64,000 nt of DNA from Acholoe squamosa (Eukaryota; Annelida; Polychaeta; Phyllodocida; Polynoidae). Shown here one piece after another: positions 11,615-23,878 of this stretch. The stretch spans positions 33,502,613 through 33,566,612 of the forward strand of contig OX439038.1 in the NCBI GenBank assembly GCA_949317995.1, written 5' to 3'. Under the pieces are notes generated by a model. That model did not search any database. It was given only the letters and a program-made list of their open reading frames with translations, and was not told the DNA's origin. Each line of letters starts with the position of its first letter. Positions within the stretch are counted from its first letter, which is position 1. A program made the translations under genes and the position numbers.

Positions 11615-13379
11615 TGTAGAATGTTGTAAAATGATGTCGCCATTCGTCCGTACTTCAAGTACGACGATTGTCATTCAGATCGGGCTAGACGCTCAACGAG
11701 CGTGGAAACATCTTGTCATCTCTCAACTAAATGTACTTCTAAAGCATGTTAAACACAAGATCTAAAAACACATCTGGCCTCATATGGTCCTTCAGCGCCT
11801 ACCTTAGGTGGAAATCTGGTATGTATTCAAACTTGTTGAGTGGTTGACACTTATTAATGGACAAAGTTTATTGTCATGGCGGACGAATGTGTCTAGTAAA
11901 AAAAGAATTTCAAACGACTGTTAATCATATGCTATGTCTGCCATGAATTTTAAAAGAATGTGTAATTTTGTTATTGTGAGGTTTAGAGAGTGTGATTTTT
12001 CTTTTATGAGAATGATGACCGACCAAGTTAGAATTATATTTTCTTCAAATCATTTATTCATAATGCTGTGACACCCAATACATGAGATGCGTGTAAAGTG
12101 ACTTGGGTATTTATCTGACATCATAAATTGCGATTACCAACATTGTATTGCTATAAGGAAAGAGTGCTATCCAGGTTTATGATCGGATGGTCTTTTGTTC
12201 CATCCATTTGAGGAATTATATCCCTTTTGAGATGACTGTTGAGCCATATTACTATTTTTAAAAGTGCAGGAAATCTTTTGAGTTAAATTTTAAGAATTTT
12301 TATTAAAGAAAATGTTTATTCATTTCATTTTTCAGTATTAATGAAGTTTGGGAATTGTAAGAGTTGTTTATTGGGAAGCAAGGTAGTATTTGATTTATTT
12401 GCCATAAGTGTGTATTGAAAGGAGGTAGAGAGTAACACTTTTTATAAGAGTGTATCAATTTTCTAATGAGGATTTGAGTTTTGTTACTGGCTCGACAATC
12501 AGTATATATCATCGAAACGCTTGCGATTTGTGACTAGGGATATTACATTAAATGTTGCATGCAAAGGGAAAAATGCATGGGGTAATATATATGTGTATCG
12601 GTGTGCCCTTGTGGTTATTCTCCCACAATCCATATGTATGCTTGCTTTCATATATCATTCCATTTAGTTGTATCGAATGGCTTTGCATATGAAACATATA
12701 TTAAAATCGTTTAACAGCTATCACAAAACCATTTATATATATATATTTAAAAAAAAAAAAGTTTTTTTTGGGGAGGGATGTTAACAAAGGAATAGGTATG
12801 GTCGAATGTAAAATGGTGTTGTTTGCTTGACTGTTATGAGTGATTATTCCTGAATTTGTTATGTACTAATTGAGGGCTGAATTGGTGACCAGGGTTTTAT
12901 GTGTGTGGTTGAGTTCAATAACTAGAGATATTGTTGCACCTTTGATAGTACTATCCTCTTAATAAGCCTAAAAAGAACTCAGAACTTCTACCAACCCTGT
13001 AGCAATGCTTGGTATACATTGCCATTAATAATGACCTTTTTTAAAAAAAAAAAGAAGTAAATATCATATCATAAGATGAAGGTCAAGATTAATCAGGGGG
13101 CAGTAGATGGAATTGTGATGAGGTTCTAAAGGCAAAGTGGAACAGCCTGGGGAAGTGGATAACCCGGGTATTCGGTGTAAGAGGAAAAAGGACGCTACAA
13201 CCAGGTCCAAATAAGGACCTTGGTTGTAGTTTCGGGGGGCCTTGTGAGTTATAGGGAATTAAAAAGGGCCACAATTTGGTCGCTATTGTTTGTGAATTTA
13301 TAATAGTAATCCAGGAAATAATGTGTATGGTATTAGGTATTATAGGGGGAAAGCAATGTCTTAAAGGTTCTCAGTAGGG

Positions 13380-13417
<38 letters not shown>

Positions 13418-14224
13418 GAGGTTAATGGATGTTATCAGGCAGGCGCCAGTAAGTCTGTGGAATGAATGTTATGGATACGTTGTTTTGCTCTTTGGTGAAA
13501 GTGGCTGCGAAGAGAGTGAGTCATGGAACTGCGTGGTATTTTGGTTAGGCAGCAGCGATCACGTGAGTAGCTCATGACTCAGGAATGAGTGGAGGGTTAG
13601 TGTCTATAGCAGGGGACTGGGGCTGAGAGCAGCAGACTTCCCTGAAGGCTCACTAGGACAGGACTAAGACAGGACTAAAGGGGGACGGACTACTGTGACT
13701 CTGACTGGACCTGGATATATCTATTAAGGGGTTGCTGGCTAGGAGATCTTTTGGAGTAGTTATGGATATTGAGAACCAACCACACACACCCACACAGCAT
13801 GCAGCTGTCACATTAACTGAGTAGTTACTATCAACCAGTGGTATGTATCACTTCACTCATTTCAATGTAAATCAACAGGTTGAGTAAATCATGGTTTGTG
13901 CCACTCATTTGGAACTGAGATTGTAATGTCTATTTTGAAACATCATTAAAAATGTATAACTCCCCTGGAGATGGCTGTGTTGTGTCCCAATATATCTTCT
14001 CTCCCAAATGGGCTGTGGGGCTTAGATATAGCCTTACCACTTGATGCTAGCTAAAGACTCCCCAAGTAGATTATTCCAAATTTGAGCGGAGAGTGATAAG
14101 GATGGTAATTTAAATGGTGGAAATCCTGGATATTAACTATATTCAAGGCCAATTGGAAGTGCCAATTTAGAACCTTAAAACCCTCTTTTTCCCTCCGCCT
14201 ATAATAGCCCACTGATTCAGATAG
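11615..14224. other. Probable 3' LTR of the preceding element, then unassigned sequence
   Basis: An LTR probably begins at TGTAGAATG (11,615), directly after a polypurine tract. I cannot find its end or a matching 5' LTR, so its length is unknown. The rest of the stretch is AT-rich with homopolymer runs near 12,750 and 13,042 and a GA microsatellite. No gene is recognised. Confidence 0.4.
13382..13414 (+). repeat. (AG)n microsatellite
   Basis: This is an uninterrupted dinucleotide AG tract of about 33 bases, flanked by unrelated sequence. Confidence 0.95.
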
Positions 14225-15197
14225 TTGGTCAAGAAAAATTGGAAAAAAATGGCGAGTACTGGCACATCTAGTGATGGTCTCACGAGAGAGGAGAGGGAGG
14301 AGATGATGGCGGGGGTGAGGGGAACGATAGTGCAGATCGATGAAGAAGTCATGTTGCGGGTACCTCCGGGTCCCGCAAAGTCCCACAGACCAACAGGTCC
14401 CGCAGTCCCGCACTTTGCCGGTCCCGCAGTTATCGGAACCGTCACTCTCCAGAGACAGGGTTCTCTCACCGCTTTCTGCTCGAACAGATACGAAGGAACC
14501 GCTGGGCAAATCGACTATACTTACTCCCGGTGTTGCTGGGGTCTCTGCCTTTGGGGGGTCCCTAGGAATGAACTCGAAGGAACAAGGGGGAGAAGGGCCG
14601 GAACCCCGTGCCAAACTGCCTTCTTTAAAGTGGGGTATGATCGGAGCGGAGGGTGGCCCCCAGCCGGCTGATAGGAGTCTGGTACCTCGGGGGAAAGTCG
14701 GGGACTTTGTCCCGATGGGTGGACTTGGGGTGAATCGACTTTGGGAGCGGAGGGAACCAGTACCTCATCCCGGTCTACATCCCCAAATGGGGAGGTTGCC
14801 AGAGATGGTGGGTGCCCCCCCCCTTCCCCATCCAGAAACAGAGAAAGAGCATCGGCTGGCAGCAGCAAGGCCCAGGGGTCACCCAGTGGTGTCCCCTCCC
14901 GGTTTTTACGAGCGAACAGTCGCAGGGGGGCAGGGCACCTGGCTGGGGGACCGGAGAGATAACTCGCCTTGGTCTGTGCCGGCACCTCACGTCTCATCGT
15001 CATCCAGAGCGGGAGCACATACGGAGGCCCCCTCACTGTTGGGGGGGTGCATGCGGACCTCGACGAAGAGAAACGACAGGCTTTGTGGGTCCAGCAATGG
15101 CGTCTAGGGGAAGAGAGACGTCGGGAGGAGGCCCGCTTGGCCGTCCAGGAACAGGACCGACTGGCCCGAACCCAGCAGCTCCTACGAGCAGAGGGGA

Positions 15198-16091
15198 ATG
15201 GTGAGTGAACCTCCCCCCCCCTCATCCATGCCTCGGTGCCTGTCAGCTGATGCCCTGAAGGAGTGGGGCCCCCGTGACAAGCTATCTAAGCCTATTTTTA
15301 TGCCCGGGAAATTTGACGGCACTGGGCTCCTACCTAAATACCTGTCACACTTCGACTTATGTAGAAGAGCCAATGGGTGGAACAACTCTGACGCGGGTGT
15401 TTTCCTTGGCCTCAGCTTGGCAGGGGTGGCTTGCCGTCTGATAGCTGGCATCGAGACTGGGACGGAGGCCGGTTACCTAAAGTTGAGACAAGCGCTGATA
15501 AATCGTTTTCAGCCTCCCAATCAAAGCACCATGTACAAGGCAAAACTACGGGCATTGGAGCGAGCAAAAGGTACTTGCCTGCAGTCACATGCCAAGGAGA
15601 TACAAAGGTATATGCGCTTAGCATACCCTTGCGCCGATGAGTCCACGGTGGACATCATGCGTAGGGATCGCTTCATAGAGAGCCTCCCAGATGAACGGCT
15701 GCGGCAGTGGATCTATCAGGCTATGCCAGATGACCTGTTTGGCGCCATCCAAGTAGCCTTGCACGCGGAGGCGTGCCTGCAGTCAGGAGGGGCAGCTCAC
15801 GCGTCCTCGACAACTATGGCAGAGGAACTGGCTGCCTTGAGAAAGGATGTGAAGGAGGGTCAGGCCCGCTCCGAGGCCTCACAGGCTCCCACCGACGCGG
15901 CTCTTAAGAAGTGGGAGCGTCCCCAAGATAATAGGAGGAGGGACTCGACTAGAAGCAGGTCACCCGTCCGTTGTTTCCATTGCGCCAAAGAGGGTCACTT
16001 CCGGCGTGATTGCTCAGAATGGAAGGCTAAGCTTCAGGAGACGGAGAGACAGGGCTGTAAGGCCATCGGGGGAAAGCCGGCGGAAAACTAG
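15198..16091 (+). CDS. Gag-like ORF of the 14-24 kb gypsy element
   Basis: This is a long open frame of 297 codons. A capsid-like central region (from FDGTGLLPKYLSHFDLC at about residue 39 to the YQAMPDDLFGAIQVALHAE region at about 175-195) is followed by a basic stretch. One CCHC zinc knuckle (CFHCAKEGHFRRDC, about residues 258-271) is typical of gypsy nucleocapsid. It lies directly upstream of protease and RT sequence, the expected gag position. It is part of a broken fossil copy. Confidence 0.75.
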   Translation: MVSEPPPPSSMPRCLSADALKEWGPRDKLSKPIFMPGKFDGTGLLPKYLSHFDLCRRANGWNNSDAGVFLGLSLAGVACRLIAGIETGTEAGYLKLRQALINRFQPPNQSTMYKAKLRALERAKGTCLQSHAKEIQRYMRLAYPCADESTVDIMRRDRFIESLPDERLRQWIYQAMPDDLFGAIQVALHAEACLQSGGAAHASSTTMAEELAALRKDVKEGQARSEASQAPTDAALKKWERPQDNRRRDSTRSRSPVRCFHCAKEGHFRRDCSEWKAKLQETERQGCKAIGGKPAEN

Positions 16092-16196
16092 ACTCGGTCC
16101 TGACTGACTCCCAAGTCAGGGCCGAGGAGGGGTTGATAGAATCGACTGTTACTGAAGTAAAGGGGCGACTCGAAATGTGAGGAACAGGTCTCCTGG

Positions 16197-19100
16197 TTGA
16201 GGGAACCATCAAGAGTAGACCAGTCCAGTGTTACGGTGAATTTGGTGTCTCTAGCCTGGTGGCAGAAGAACGGGGGCGAGAGGGAGCTCCCCCCTTCCCA
16301 GGAAAGAGTATTCTGTAGAAGGCCGACTGATGCAGTTGCGGGGGCTATGGGAGACAGCGCTATCCTTGGCTGCGGGGCCTGGCCCATTGTTCTTCATGTA
16401 GCAGACATGCCGACTGAAGTGATCCTAGGATCTAACTTCCTCTGTAAGGCTCGCATGATGGTCGACATGGCGGGGGAGCGTCTGGTTCTTCCTGCCTCTC
16501 CGGTGGTTATCCCAAATGCCACACTGGCCTGCAGGATAGTCAGACGGAACACCACAGTCCTAGCCCCGGGGTCCGAGACAGTCGTCATCGGCTACATGGT
16601 GGGATCGTGGGACAGCACAAACCTGGGCCTGGTGGAGGGCCTGCGGGAAAAGGAGGACAAGAGAGGAATCCTAGTGGGGAGAGGCCTAATAGATCCACGC
16701 GAGCAGGTGGCTCTGCTACGAATATTCAATCTGGGCCAGGACCCTCTCATTGTCTACCGGGATATGGAGCTAGCCACCGTAGAAGAAGTGGGCGAGGTCC
16801 CCACAGAGGAGCGAGTGGACGCTCTGTCTCATTGCCGGGTGATTACTCCAGAGGACCCCAGAGTCGAGCCAGTAGTGCCAACCTCTGGTGAGCGGGATAG
16901 ACGGCAAGGAACGAGAGCAGTTGGAGGAGTTACTGCGCTCCCACGCCGGTGCGTTCCAACTGGAGTCGGGAGACATAGGCCGTGCTAACCTAGTGGAACA
17001 CCACATCAGGACAGACAGCCATTCGCCTATAAAACAGCCGCGACGACGACTGGCCCCCCATCGTAGGGGCCTGGTGGATGCAGAAGTGGATAAAATGCTT
17101 GAAGCGGGGACTATTGAGCCAGCAGAGATACCATCTCCAGTAGTCCTGGTAAGAAAGAAAGACGGATCAATGCGCTTCTGCGTTGATTACAGGCGACTCA
17201 ATAAGGCAACAGTGAAGGATGCCTATCCTCTACTGCGCATAGACGATAGCCTGGATACACTGGCCGGATCCGAGTGGTTCTCAACCATGGATCTGGTCAG
17301 TGGTTACTGGCAGCTTGCCATGGCTCCGGAGGACCGGGAAAAGACACCTTTCGCCACCCATCGGGGATTGTACCAGTTTACGGTAATGCCCCCGGCACTT
17401 TGGAGTGTCTGATGGAGGTTGCCATGCGGGGGCTTCAATGGAGCTCCTGCCTGGTATACCTTGACAATATCGTCGTTTTTTTCCTGGACTTTCTCCGAGC
17501 ACCTGGTGAGGTTGGGAGAGGTGCTGACCCGACTCCAGGAGGCGGGATTGAAAGTGCTGGCTGGCCAGGAGGGAGGTGTCAATTCTGGGCCATGTAGTGA
17601 GTCGGGAAGGCATTGCCATGGATCCTAAGAAGGTAAAAGCGGTGCGCGACTGGCCTACACCCTCATCGCTCACCGAAGTACGTAGTTTCCTCGGCTTGGC
17701 TGGTTACTATTGGGCTTTCATTCCTGGCTTTGCTACCCTGTCAAAACCAATCACCACCCTGGCGGACAATGGCAAAATCTTCCGCTGGGCCAGCGACTGC
17801 GAGACCGCTTTTAGTCGGATAAAACAGTTGCTCACGGAGTCACCTATTCTCGGATACCCACAGGAAGAAGGCCAAGTAGTCCTCGACACCCATGCCTCCG
17901 ACATGGGCTTAGGTGCAGAGCAAGCTGGAGATGGTCCTGTCCTACGGAAGTCGTACACTCACCAAAACGGAACGCAATTATTGCGTGACTTGGCGAGAAC
18001 TACTTGCAGTTATCTTCCAGCTGAAGAAATTCCGCCATTACCTGTTCGGCCGTTGAGTATTGATTCGGACCAGCCATGCGGCTTTAAAATGGGTCATGTC
18101 GTTCAAGGAGCCCGAGGGTAAGATAGCACGCTGGCTGCAGGTGATGGACATGTTCGACTTTTCAGTGGAACATCGTCCCGGGAGCCGGGAGCGGACGGTC
18201 TCTCCCACATCCCCTGCCGCCAAGGTGCCACCGATCCCGACCGGGTGGATGAGGTACAAACTGAATGGCGAACAGATCAAAGAGAGGATCCCCTACTTAC
18301 CCTGGTGATATCCTGGGTTGAGGGCGACATCCCACCTACAGCAGAGGAACTACGGGGAGTCTTGCCATGGTGCAGGCATCGTGGGACACTTTGGTCGTAC
18401 CCGAACGATTCGGAAATGTGCGGAACGGTGGTATTGGCCGGAGTTCAGGTGTGACTGAACATACTGGGTGGCCACCTGTCCGGAGTGCCTGGAGAGGAAG
18501 CCTCCCTATGCTCCACACATGTCCCATATGGGGCATGTCCCTGTCGCCCTTCCTATGGAGCGGATGGCAGTCGACCTCATGGGTCCCTTCCCACCTACCC
18601 CCGAGCCACCCTTTAACAAGTAATCTTAGTTATGATTGACTATATGACCAAGTGGGCGGAGGCGGTTCCTCTCCCAGACCAAGAGGCCGCCACTGTGGAA
18701 ACTGTCTCTGTAGACTCGGCCCTCCGGCTACTCTTCACTCCGATCAGGGGAGGAATTTTCAGAGCCAATTGTTCCGGGAGGCGGTTCGACTTTTGGGCAT
18801 CATCCAGACCCACATGTGCGCCTTCAACCCCAAGTCGGATAGTCTCTTGGAAAGGAGCAATAGGACCATCAAAGCCCTGTTGTCCGCCGTGGTAGCTCGG
18901 GACCAATCTGACTGGGACCTCCAGCTCCCATTTGTAATGGCGGCCTACCGCGCTTCCGCTCACTCTTCCACGGGTGTCTCCCCCAACATGATGACGTTGG
19001 GGAGGGACACCATGGTCCCACTCACGGTATTGTACCCGGAGGAGGAGGAGAGGTTGGGGGAAGGGGTGGAGGGCTACGTGGCACGCCTTCGACGGTCTAT

Positions 19101-19200
19101 GGCATCTGCACAGGAGGTGGCCTTGGGCCACCTGGGTACCTCGGTGGCACGGCAGGAGAGAGCGGAACAGCCGTCCCGCCGCAGCCCAAGAATTTCTAGG
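16197..19200 (+). pseudogene. Pol region of the 14-24 kb gypsy element (broken)
   Basis: Recognisable pieces in order are: a retropepsin-like C-terminal part around EVILGSNFLCKARM (about 16,420-16,460); reverse transcriptase with FCVDYRRLNKA (about 17,177) and MDLVSGYWQLAM; RT connection/RNase H sequence from about 17,620 to 18,200; and integrase core with a LHSDQGRNFQSQLF block near 18,735 and the LERSNRTIKALLSAV block near 18,850-18,890. The order is that of Ty3/gypsy (RT, RNase H, integrase). Several breaks are present, so this is a fossil. Confidence 0.8.
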
Positions 19201-19399
19201 ACCACTGAATCTTCGTCCCCGAGGCCTCGGGTGAGTTCTGAAGGTAGCAAACCATGTCTAGCGGGGAGGGAGAGGCGGGAGTCGCCAGAAAGTTCATTTA
19301 GAAGCCGGAGAGATCACCGAAAGGTGGCCGGAGGGGGCCCCTGGAACAGCCAGTTCCCGCAGCCCCCGCAGCCCCCGCAGTCCCGCAAGGTCCCACCGA

Positions 19400-21949
19400 T
19401 GCCCGCACAGAGTCATGCAGGGGTCCTGCATACTGTATGACATCTGTGGAGCTGATTTCTCGCGTGAGCAAGCCATGACGAGACACCAGAATCGGTAACA
19501 GCCTGAGGGAGAGATTGAAGGTTGGTTCTGCCCCTACAGAAAGACCGGTTGTCCATACGCAACCGACCAGCAAGAAGATATGCTCAAACACCGTAGACAG
19601 GGGGGCGCTGACCACCCCTGGGTTAGGGACAATAATCGGATGCCCAAGCCCCGGGTGGTGCCCAGACTCACTCAGTCTTCTCCTTCCCCAAGGAAGAAAG
19701 CGGCCATATCCGTTCTGTCTGAGTCCTCTGAGAGTGAGGAGGGTGAGTCAGAGGAGGAGTCAGGAGGGTCCGCCCCCTCTTCGCCTGAGTCTAGCCAACC
19801 ATCAGAAAAGGAGGACACACCATCTCCAGTGCCGCCTAAGAAAGGTCCCCCACCACAGGCGAGTCCCCCTCATTCTCGCCCAGGTAAAAGCGGTGATTTC
19901 GGCGCCAGCCCGTCTATCAGCCTGGGGTCTGATAGATCACCGGTCCTAATGCCTAATGAGACTAAAAAGGGGGCCAAGCGTAGGAGGAGTAAGGAGCGAT
20001 CGCCACAGAGTACTTCAGTGGGCTCGACTCGGCCGACTCGCTCCTCCCCCAGGAGCTCCGGCTCGGCAGGAGAGAGCGCCCGACGCCGTCTCAGCTCCGG
20101 TTCACCCAGGGGGCGCAAATGCGAGTGAACCACGGAGGCTCCTGCTCTCCCCTCAACAACCCCCAAATCAGCAGAGAAGGGTCACGTGGCTCCCCAGGAG
20201 AAACCTGTGCCGGACCCCTCCTCGGTACTGACTACGACCCCACCCCTCAGATGTCACCGACGGCGCCCCGGTGAGTAAGGAGATGATCATGTCCCTAGGG
20301 TCAGCTTATGTCGCGGAAGGGGTTACCCGGGAGGACATGACTAAAAGAATGATGGAGCTGTTAACCATGTGGGGTATGCCGGCCGCAGTGCCTCCAACCA
20401 CCCCTGATAATGCCACCTCGACTATGACAACCACTACCCTGCCTACGGTTGCCTCCCAGACCCTGGTTGTGTCCATCGCCATAGAGACAGAGTCTCCCTT
20501 CGCCACGGCTACCTCGACTGCCCCAGTTAACCAGGTCCAGTATAAAAGTGTGTCTCTCTCATCCGAGGAGGAACCTGAACCGGAGTGTAGTCACCAGAGA
20601 GAGAAGGTGGATTCAAGTCCCCTGCTGGAGGCCTTGCCCGCTAGCCTGCAACCGGCCTGCGTCGGACTTCCCCATTCTGCGGTCAAAGAGGGGACTCATA
20701 CGGAGTCAACGCCTCGGAAGCTGGCAACAGCAGCCTGTATGGTCTGCAGGGGATCCCATCACGGCAGCAGAGCCCAACCTCGTGCCCGAGGCGGTGGGAC
20801 AGGGGACCCATATGGGGTCGACGCCTCCAAGGACCACCACTACAGTGCCAGAGGCCCCGGTACCTGGGTCTGCTCAGGAGGAGGTATCCATCCCTGCACC
20901 CGAGATGGTGGAAGAGGGGACCCATATGGGGTCGACGCCTCCAGGGACCACCAAGTCAGCGCCAGAGGCCCCGGTACCCGGGCTGGTTCAGGGGGAGGTC
21001 TCCATCCCTGCTAATGACACGTCTGATGATGTAAACTAGGCTGGATTATCCTCGACCCCCATTGGAAATGACTACTCCTGTCCCGTCCCGTCAACATCTG
21101 ATGCTCCCGCGACTAGTGACTCGCTCCCTGTGAGCACCACACCGGCCACCATGGGGGGTGTCGAACTACAGCATGTCGGGGAGGAGGAGGCCGCTGTGGT
21201 CGTTCGTAACTTGTTACCCAGACCCCGGTTGAACTGGTCCCCACTGTGATCACCCTTACGCCGGAGGAGGTCGGGGAGCTGGGACGCGTCTGGGACCATG
21301 CCAGCCCAGTGGAGTTGGTACGTCTGACACCTGTGGTTTCTATGGCTACACAGACCAGTACCGACGAACCAGCCGCCCAGACCGACGCTGAGGTTCCAGC
21401 TTCCCGGTGGCCGGACGGGGAGATTCTACCAGAGGAGAGGGCCGTGCTGGATGCTCTACCCCTCACCACCCCCAAGACGAGGCTATGCCTCTCTGATGAA
21501 GAAGGCGGGAACCCCCTCCCCCCAGAATGGGAGTCCCCCCCAATTTCACCGCAATGTCGCCCGAGGGAGACGGGCCAGAGTCGCCGCCACGCTGCTGACA
21601 GAGAGTCCCCACCGGCTCCAGAAGTTGGACTGCCTCTCCCTGTGCCCCCCACCTGGTCATCTTTCCGCCGCACACCCCCTAGTGCCAGGAGGCGCCGTTG
21701 CTCGCCGGTGACCACTGTGCCGCCGGCGTGGTCTCCGTTCATGCTGATGCCCTGGTGGCATGTTAAGGGGCGGAACCCCGACCCCTTAGAGCAGTGGGCG
21801 GCGTACATGATCCCCCCAGGACTTGGGCCCTGGGTATGGGGATATAAGCGGAGACGTGGACAGTCACTTGAAGATTCATGACAGCAACACGTATACTCTG
21901 TCCAACACAACCTCCACAACGTATTGGCGTGCAGTCCCTCTTTGCCCAC
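19400..21949 (+). pseudogene. Extra 3' coding region with C2H2-like fingers (gypsy ORF3-like, broken)
   Basis: Downstream of integrase, peptides with zinc-finger spacing appear near 19,430-19,600 (CGADFSREQAMTRH and CPYRKTGCPYATDQQEDMLKH). They are followed by a long Ser/Pro/Glu-rich, then basic region (19,600-20,128) and by further open segments at 20,271-21,014 and 21,246-21,881. The last ends in a Trp-rich patch (WAAYMIPPGLGPWVWGYKRR). No signal peptide or envelope-like membrane anchor is visible, so it does not look like env. Ty3/gypsy elements usually end after integrase, so this is an accessory region of unknown role. The copy is broken. Confidence 0.55.
20795..21010 (+). repeat. Two-copy ~120-bp coding repeat in the gypsy 3' region
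   Basis: A segment starting GGGGACCCATATGGGGTCGA and ending near GGAGGTATCCATCCCTGC occurs twice in tandem with a few differences. It encodes a Pro/Thr-rich repeat in one frame and a Gly-rich one in another. Probably slippage or unequal exchange within the element. Confidence 0.7.
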
Positions 21950-22554
21950 CCACCTCAGCAGCGCGGGGGGGGGGACCCGACCAGCCAGCTCGGGCCGTCC
22001 AGCACCCTCGTCAGCTCAAGGAGCTCCAGAACAGTCTGCGCCCACAGCCGCTTGGACTGCAGCCACCCTGGGTGACCGGGAACCCCCCTCCGCGGACGAG
22101 GAGGATGCGAGCCGCACCTCTCACCCGCAGGATGGTCCCCCGGCTTCGGTAAGAACAATCCGTCTTCTAACAACTCTGAAAACAGCACACCCTTTCAGGG
22201 AGACCCCCCCCCCCCACCAGTAATTGAGGTGGGGAGGGGGATAGATTATTATTGCCTTAGATCGCCTATGTTGACAAATCGCCTAGGTCAGCCTGCAGTA
22301 TATCAGGCTGAGCCGTCTTTCGTTACCTGTCAACTTATTCACCTTACTGTAATTAGGGTCACAAATACTGAGAAGGTTCAGGAAAGACCTGACACCAGTC
22401 TTCCCCATGAGGGATGGGGGAGCACATGGGATGCACACCGGGCTGCGACTAACCAGCTAATCAATGTTTATTTGTGGTTAATTGCAGCGCTCACCAGCGA
22501 TGGAGGAGCAGTGAGGCCGGCGTGGGATCCTCCGAGCTAAGGCGTGCGGCTCAC

Positions 22555-22795
22555 GTGGGAGGACGCTGGGGCTGTTGCCCCCAAGGTTCGGCTTGCCCTC
22601 GCTGGGGCTGTTGCCCCCCAGGAGACACCTTTAGGGAACGCTGGGGCTGTCGCCCCCCAGGTTCGGCCTACACTCGCTGGGGCTGTTGCCCCCCAGGAGA
22701 CAACTTTGGAGAACGCTGGGGCTGTCGCCCCCCGGGTTCGGCCTACACTCGCTGGGGCTGTTGCCCCCCAGGAGAGACTTTTTGTGACTACGTGG
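22555..22795 (+). repeat. ~81-bp tandem repeat with GC-rich dyads
   Basis: Three alternating units each contain GCTGGGGCTGTTGCCCCCCA and a second half with GCTGGGGCTGTCGCCCCCC. Each half has a local dyad (GGGGC-TGTTGC-CCC type) able to form a hairpin. They lie inside the probable LTR. Confidence 0.8.
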
Positions 22796-22854
22796 TCCCA
22801 GTGTTAGTATTAGCGTTTGTATTCATGTATGCGAATTGTGTAACCCTTCAGACT

Positions 22855-23075
22855 ATGTGGGCCTGGGTGGCCATAGCAGCAGTGTTGGCTGCCGAGTTAG
22901 TTTTTATAGACGCGATGAGTGTCGTCATAGCGACTAAGTTTACCCGTGTGGTCATGGCAGCGGTGTTTGCTGCGAAGTTAGTTATTACCTGTGTGACTGT
23001 GGTTACCATGGCAACTGCGTTTGCCGGTGTGGTCATATCAGCGGTGTTTGTTGCGGGGTCAGAGGTGAGCTGTTC
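22855..23075 (+). repeat. Diverged ~65-75-bp repeats
   Basis: Forms of GCAGTGTTTGCTGC(C/G)AAGTTAGTT with a following GTCATAGCGAC or GTTACCATGGCAAC segment return about three times. Copies are diverged, with hydrophobic peptides in one frame. Confidence 0.5.
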
Positions 23076-23636
23076 CTCCTGTATGTCTGGACCGACTGTG
23101 TGCTACAGGACCTGTGCGGCCCGGGGTGCTGAGATGAGGGCGGTTAATGCTTCCTTCATGAATGTTACCATGGAGACCATATTGTTGAAGACATTAGTGA
23201 TCCTTTGCATGATGTTGTACGACTGGAGAGTTAGCCTACTGCATAGCCAAGTTCGCCCTATTTGCCTGTTTCTTGTTCAACTGTAGGATGTTGGGGGCAG
23301 TTAACCGAGTTACCATGGGGACCAATTTGACTATGGCTGATCTTGTCCTTGAGGGGACCACCGTGGGGTTACCAGTTATAGCCTGAGTGCGCTCGATGAC
23401 GCAGGGCTATTTAAGTTAGGAGATTCATATAGCATAGCCCTACTCAGTAGTTGGCATATAGGGGTGCCCTCTTGCGAGTTTATTGATTATAATAGATCAC
23501 ACTCCCCCCTATCGTTTCGATGTATAGAGTTTGAATTAAGGAGGGAAGTCACTTTGAGTCGGCGAATTCTGCGGGACTTCGCGGGGCAGACTGGTTCGGT
23601 CCTGCACCGCGAGGGGGCGCTCCGCCCGTGGCTAGT

Positions 23637-23644
23637 ATATAAGG
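23637..23644 (+). promoter_or_regulatory. TATA box of the probable LTR
   Basis: TATATAAG lies about 180 bp before the inferred LTR end and is followed by a GC-rich leader, as expected for an LTR promoter. Motif and position only. Confidence 0.45.
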
Positions 23645-23878
23645 AGCCGCGGGATGGCCGCCGAGTCAGTCAACCTCGACTGGTCGCTAGGTGCGGACAG
23701 TTCCAGTCTCCCTATCGAAGTTGGCTATAGGAACGACGCTTGATGATTGCTTTGTAACTGATGATTAAAAGCCTTTTATTACTTCTATGAGAATATACGG
23801 GTGCCACTTTCCCTTACTACAGAACAACATCTTCGGTCTTGTGTCCAACTTATCATTACAATATAACAATGCACTGGG

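Larger units (their letters stand above)
14225..23821 (+). mobile_element. Large Ty3/gypsy element, broken
   Basis: In order on the plus strand there are an Arg/Pro/Ser-rich leader region, gag with a zinc knuckle, protease-RT-RNase H-integrase, a long 3' coding region with C2H2-like fingers, a polypurine tract at about 22,225-22,241 (GAGGTGGGGAGGGGGA), and a long LTR-like segment ending TACA at 23,821. The copy carries many breaks across pol and looks old. No 5' LTR matching the 3' segment could be found upstream of 14,225, so the left boundary is approximate. The high GC of this element contrasts with the AT-rich surroundings. Confidence 0.8.
22242..23821 (+). repeat. Probable 3' LTR of the 14-24 kb gypsy element
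   Basis: It follows a strong polypurine tract and ends TTACTACA. A TATA box (TATATAAG, 23,637-23,644) and a possible polyadenylation region (GATTAAAAGCC, about 23,763) lie in the expected U3-R order. The left edge is inferred, because no second LTR is available for comparison. Internal tandem repeats occupy much of its first half. A 270-codon open frame (22,474-23,286) with Cys-rich RWGCCPPGD repeats and hydrophobic stretches runs through it; I regard that as a by-product of the repeats. Confidence 0.5.

Noticed and set aside
14521-15225. 234-aa minus-strand ORF
   Set aside because: Antisense shadow in a GC-rich gypsy leader, with no recognisable motif.
22474-23286. 270-aa Cys-rich membrane protein
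   Set aside because: The frame coincides with two tandem-repeat series inside a probable LTR; openness is likely due to the repeats.
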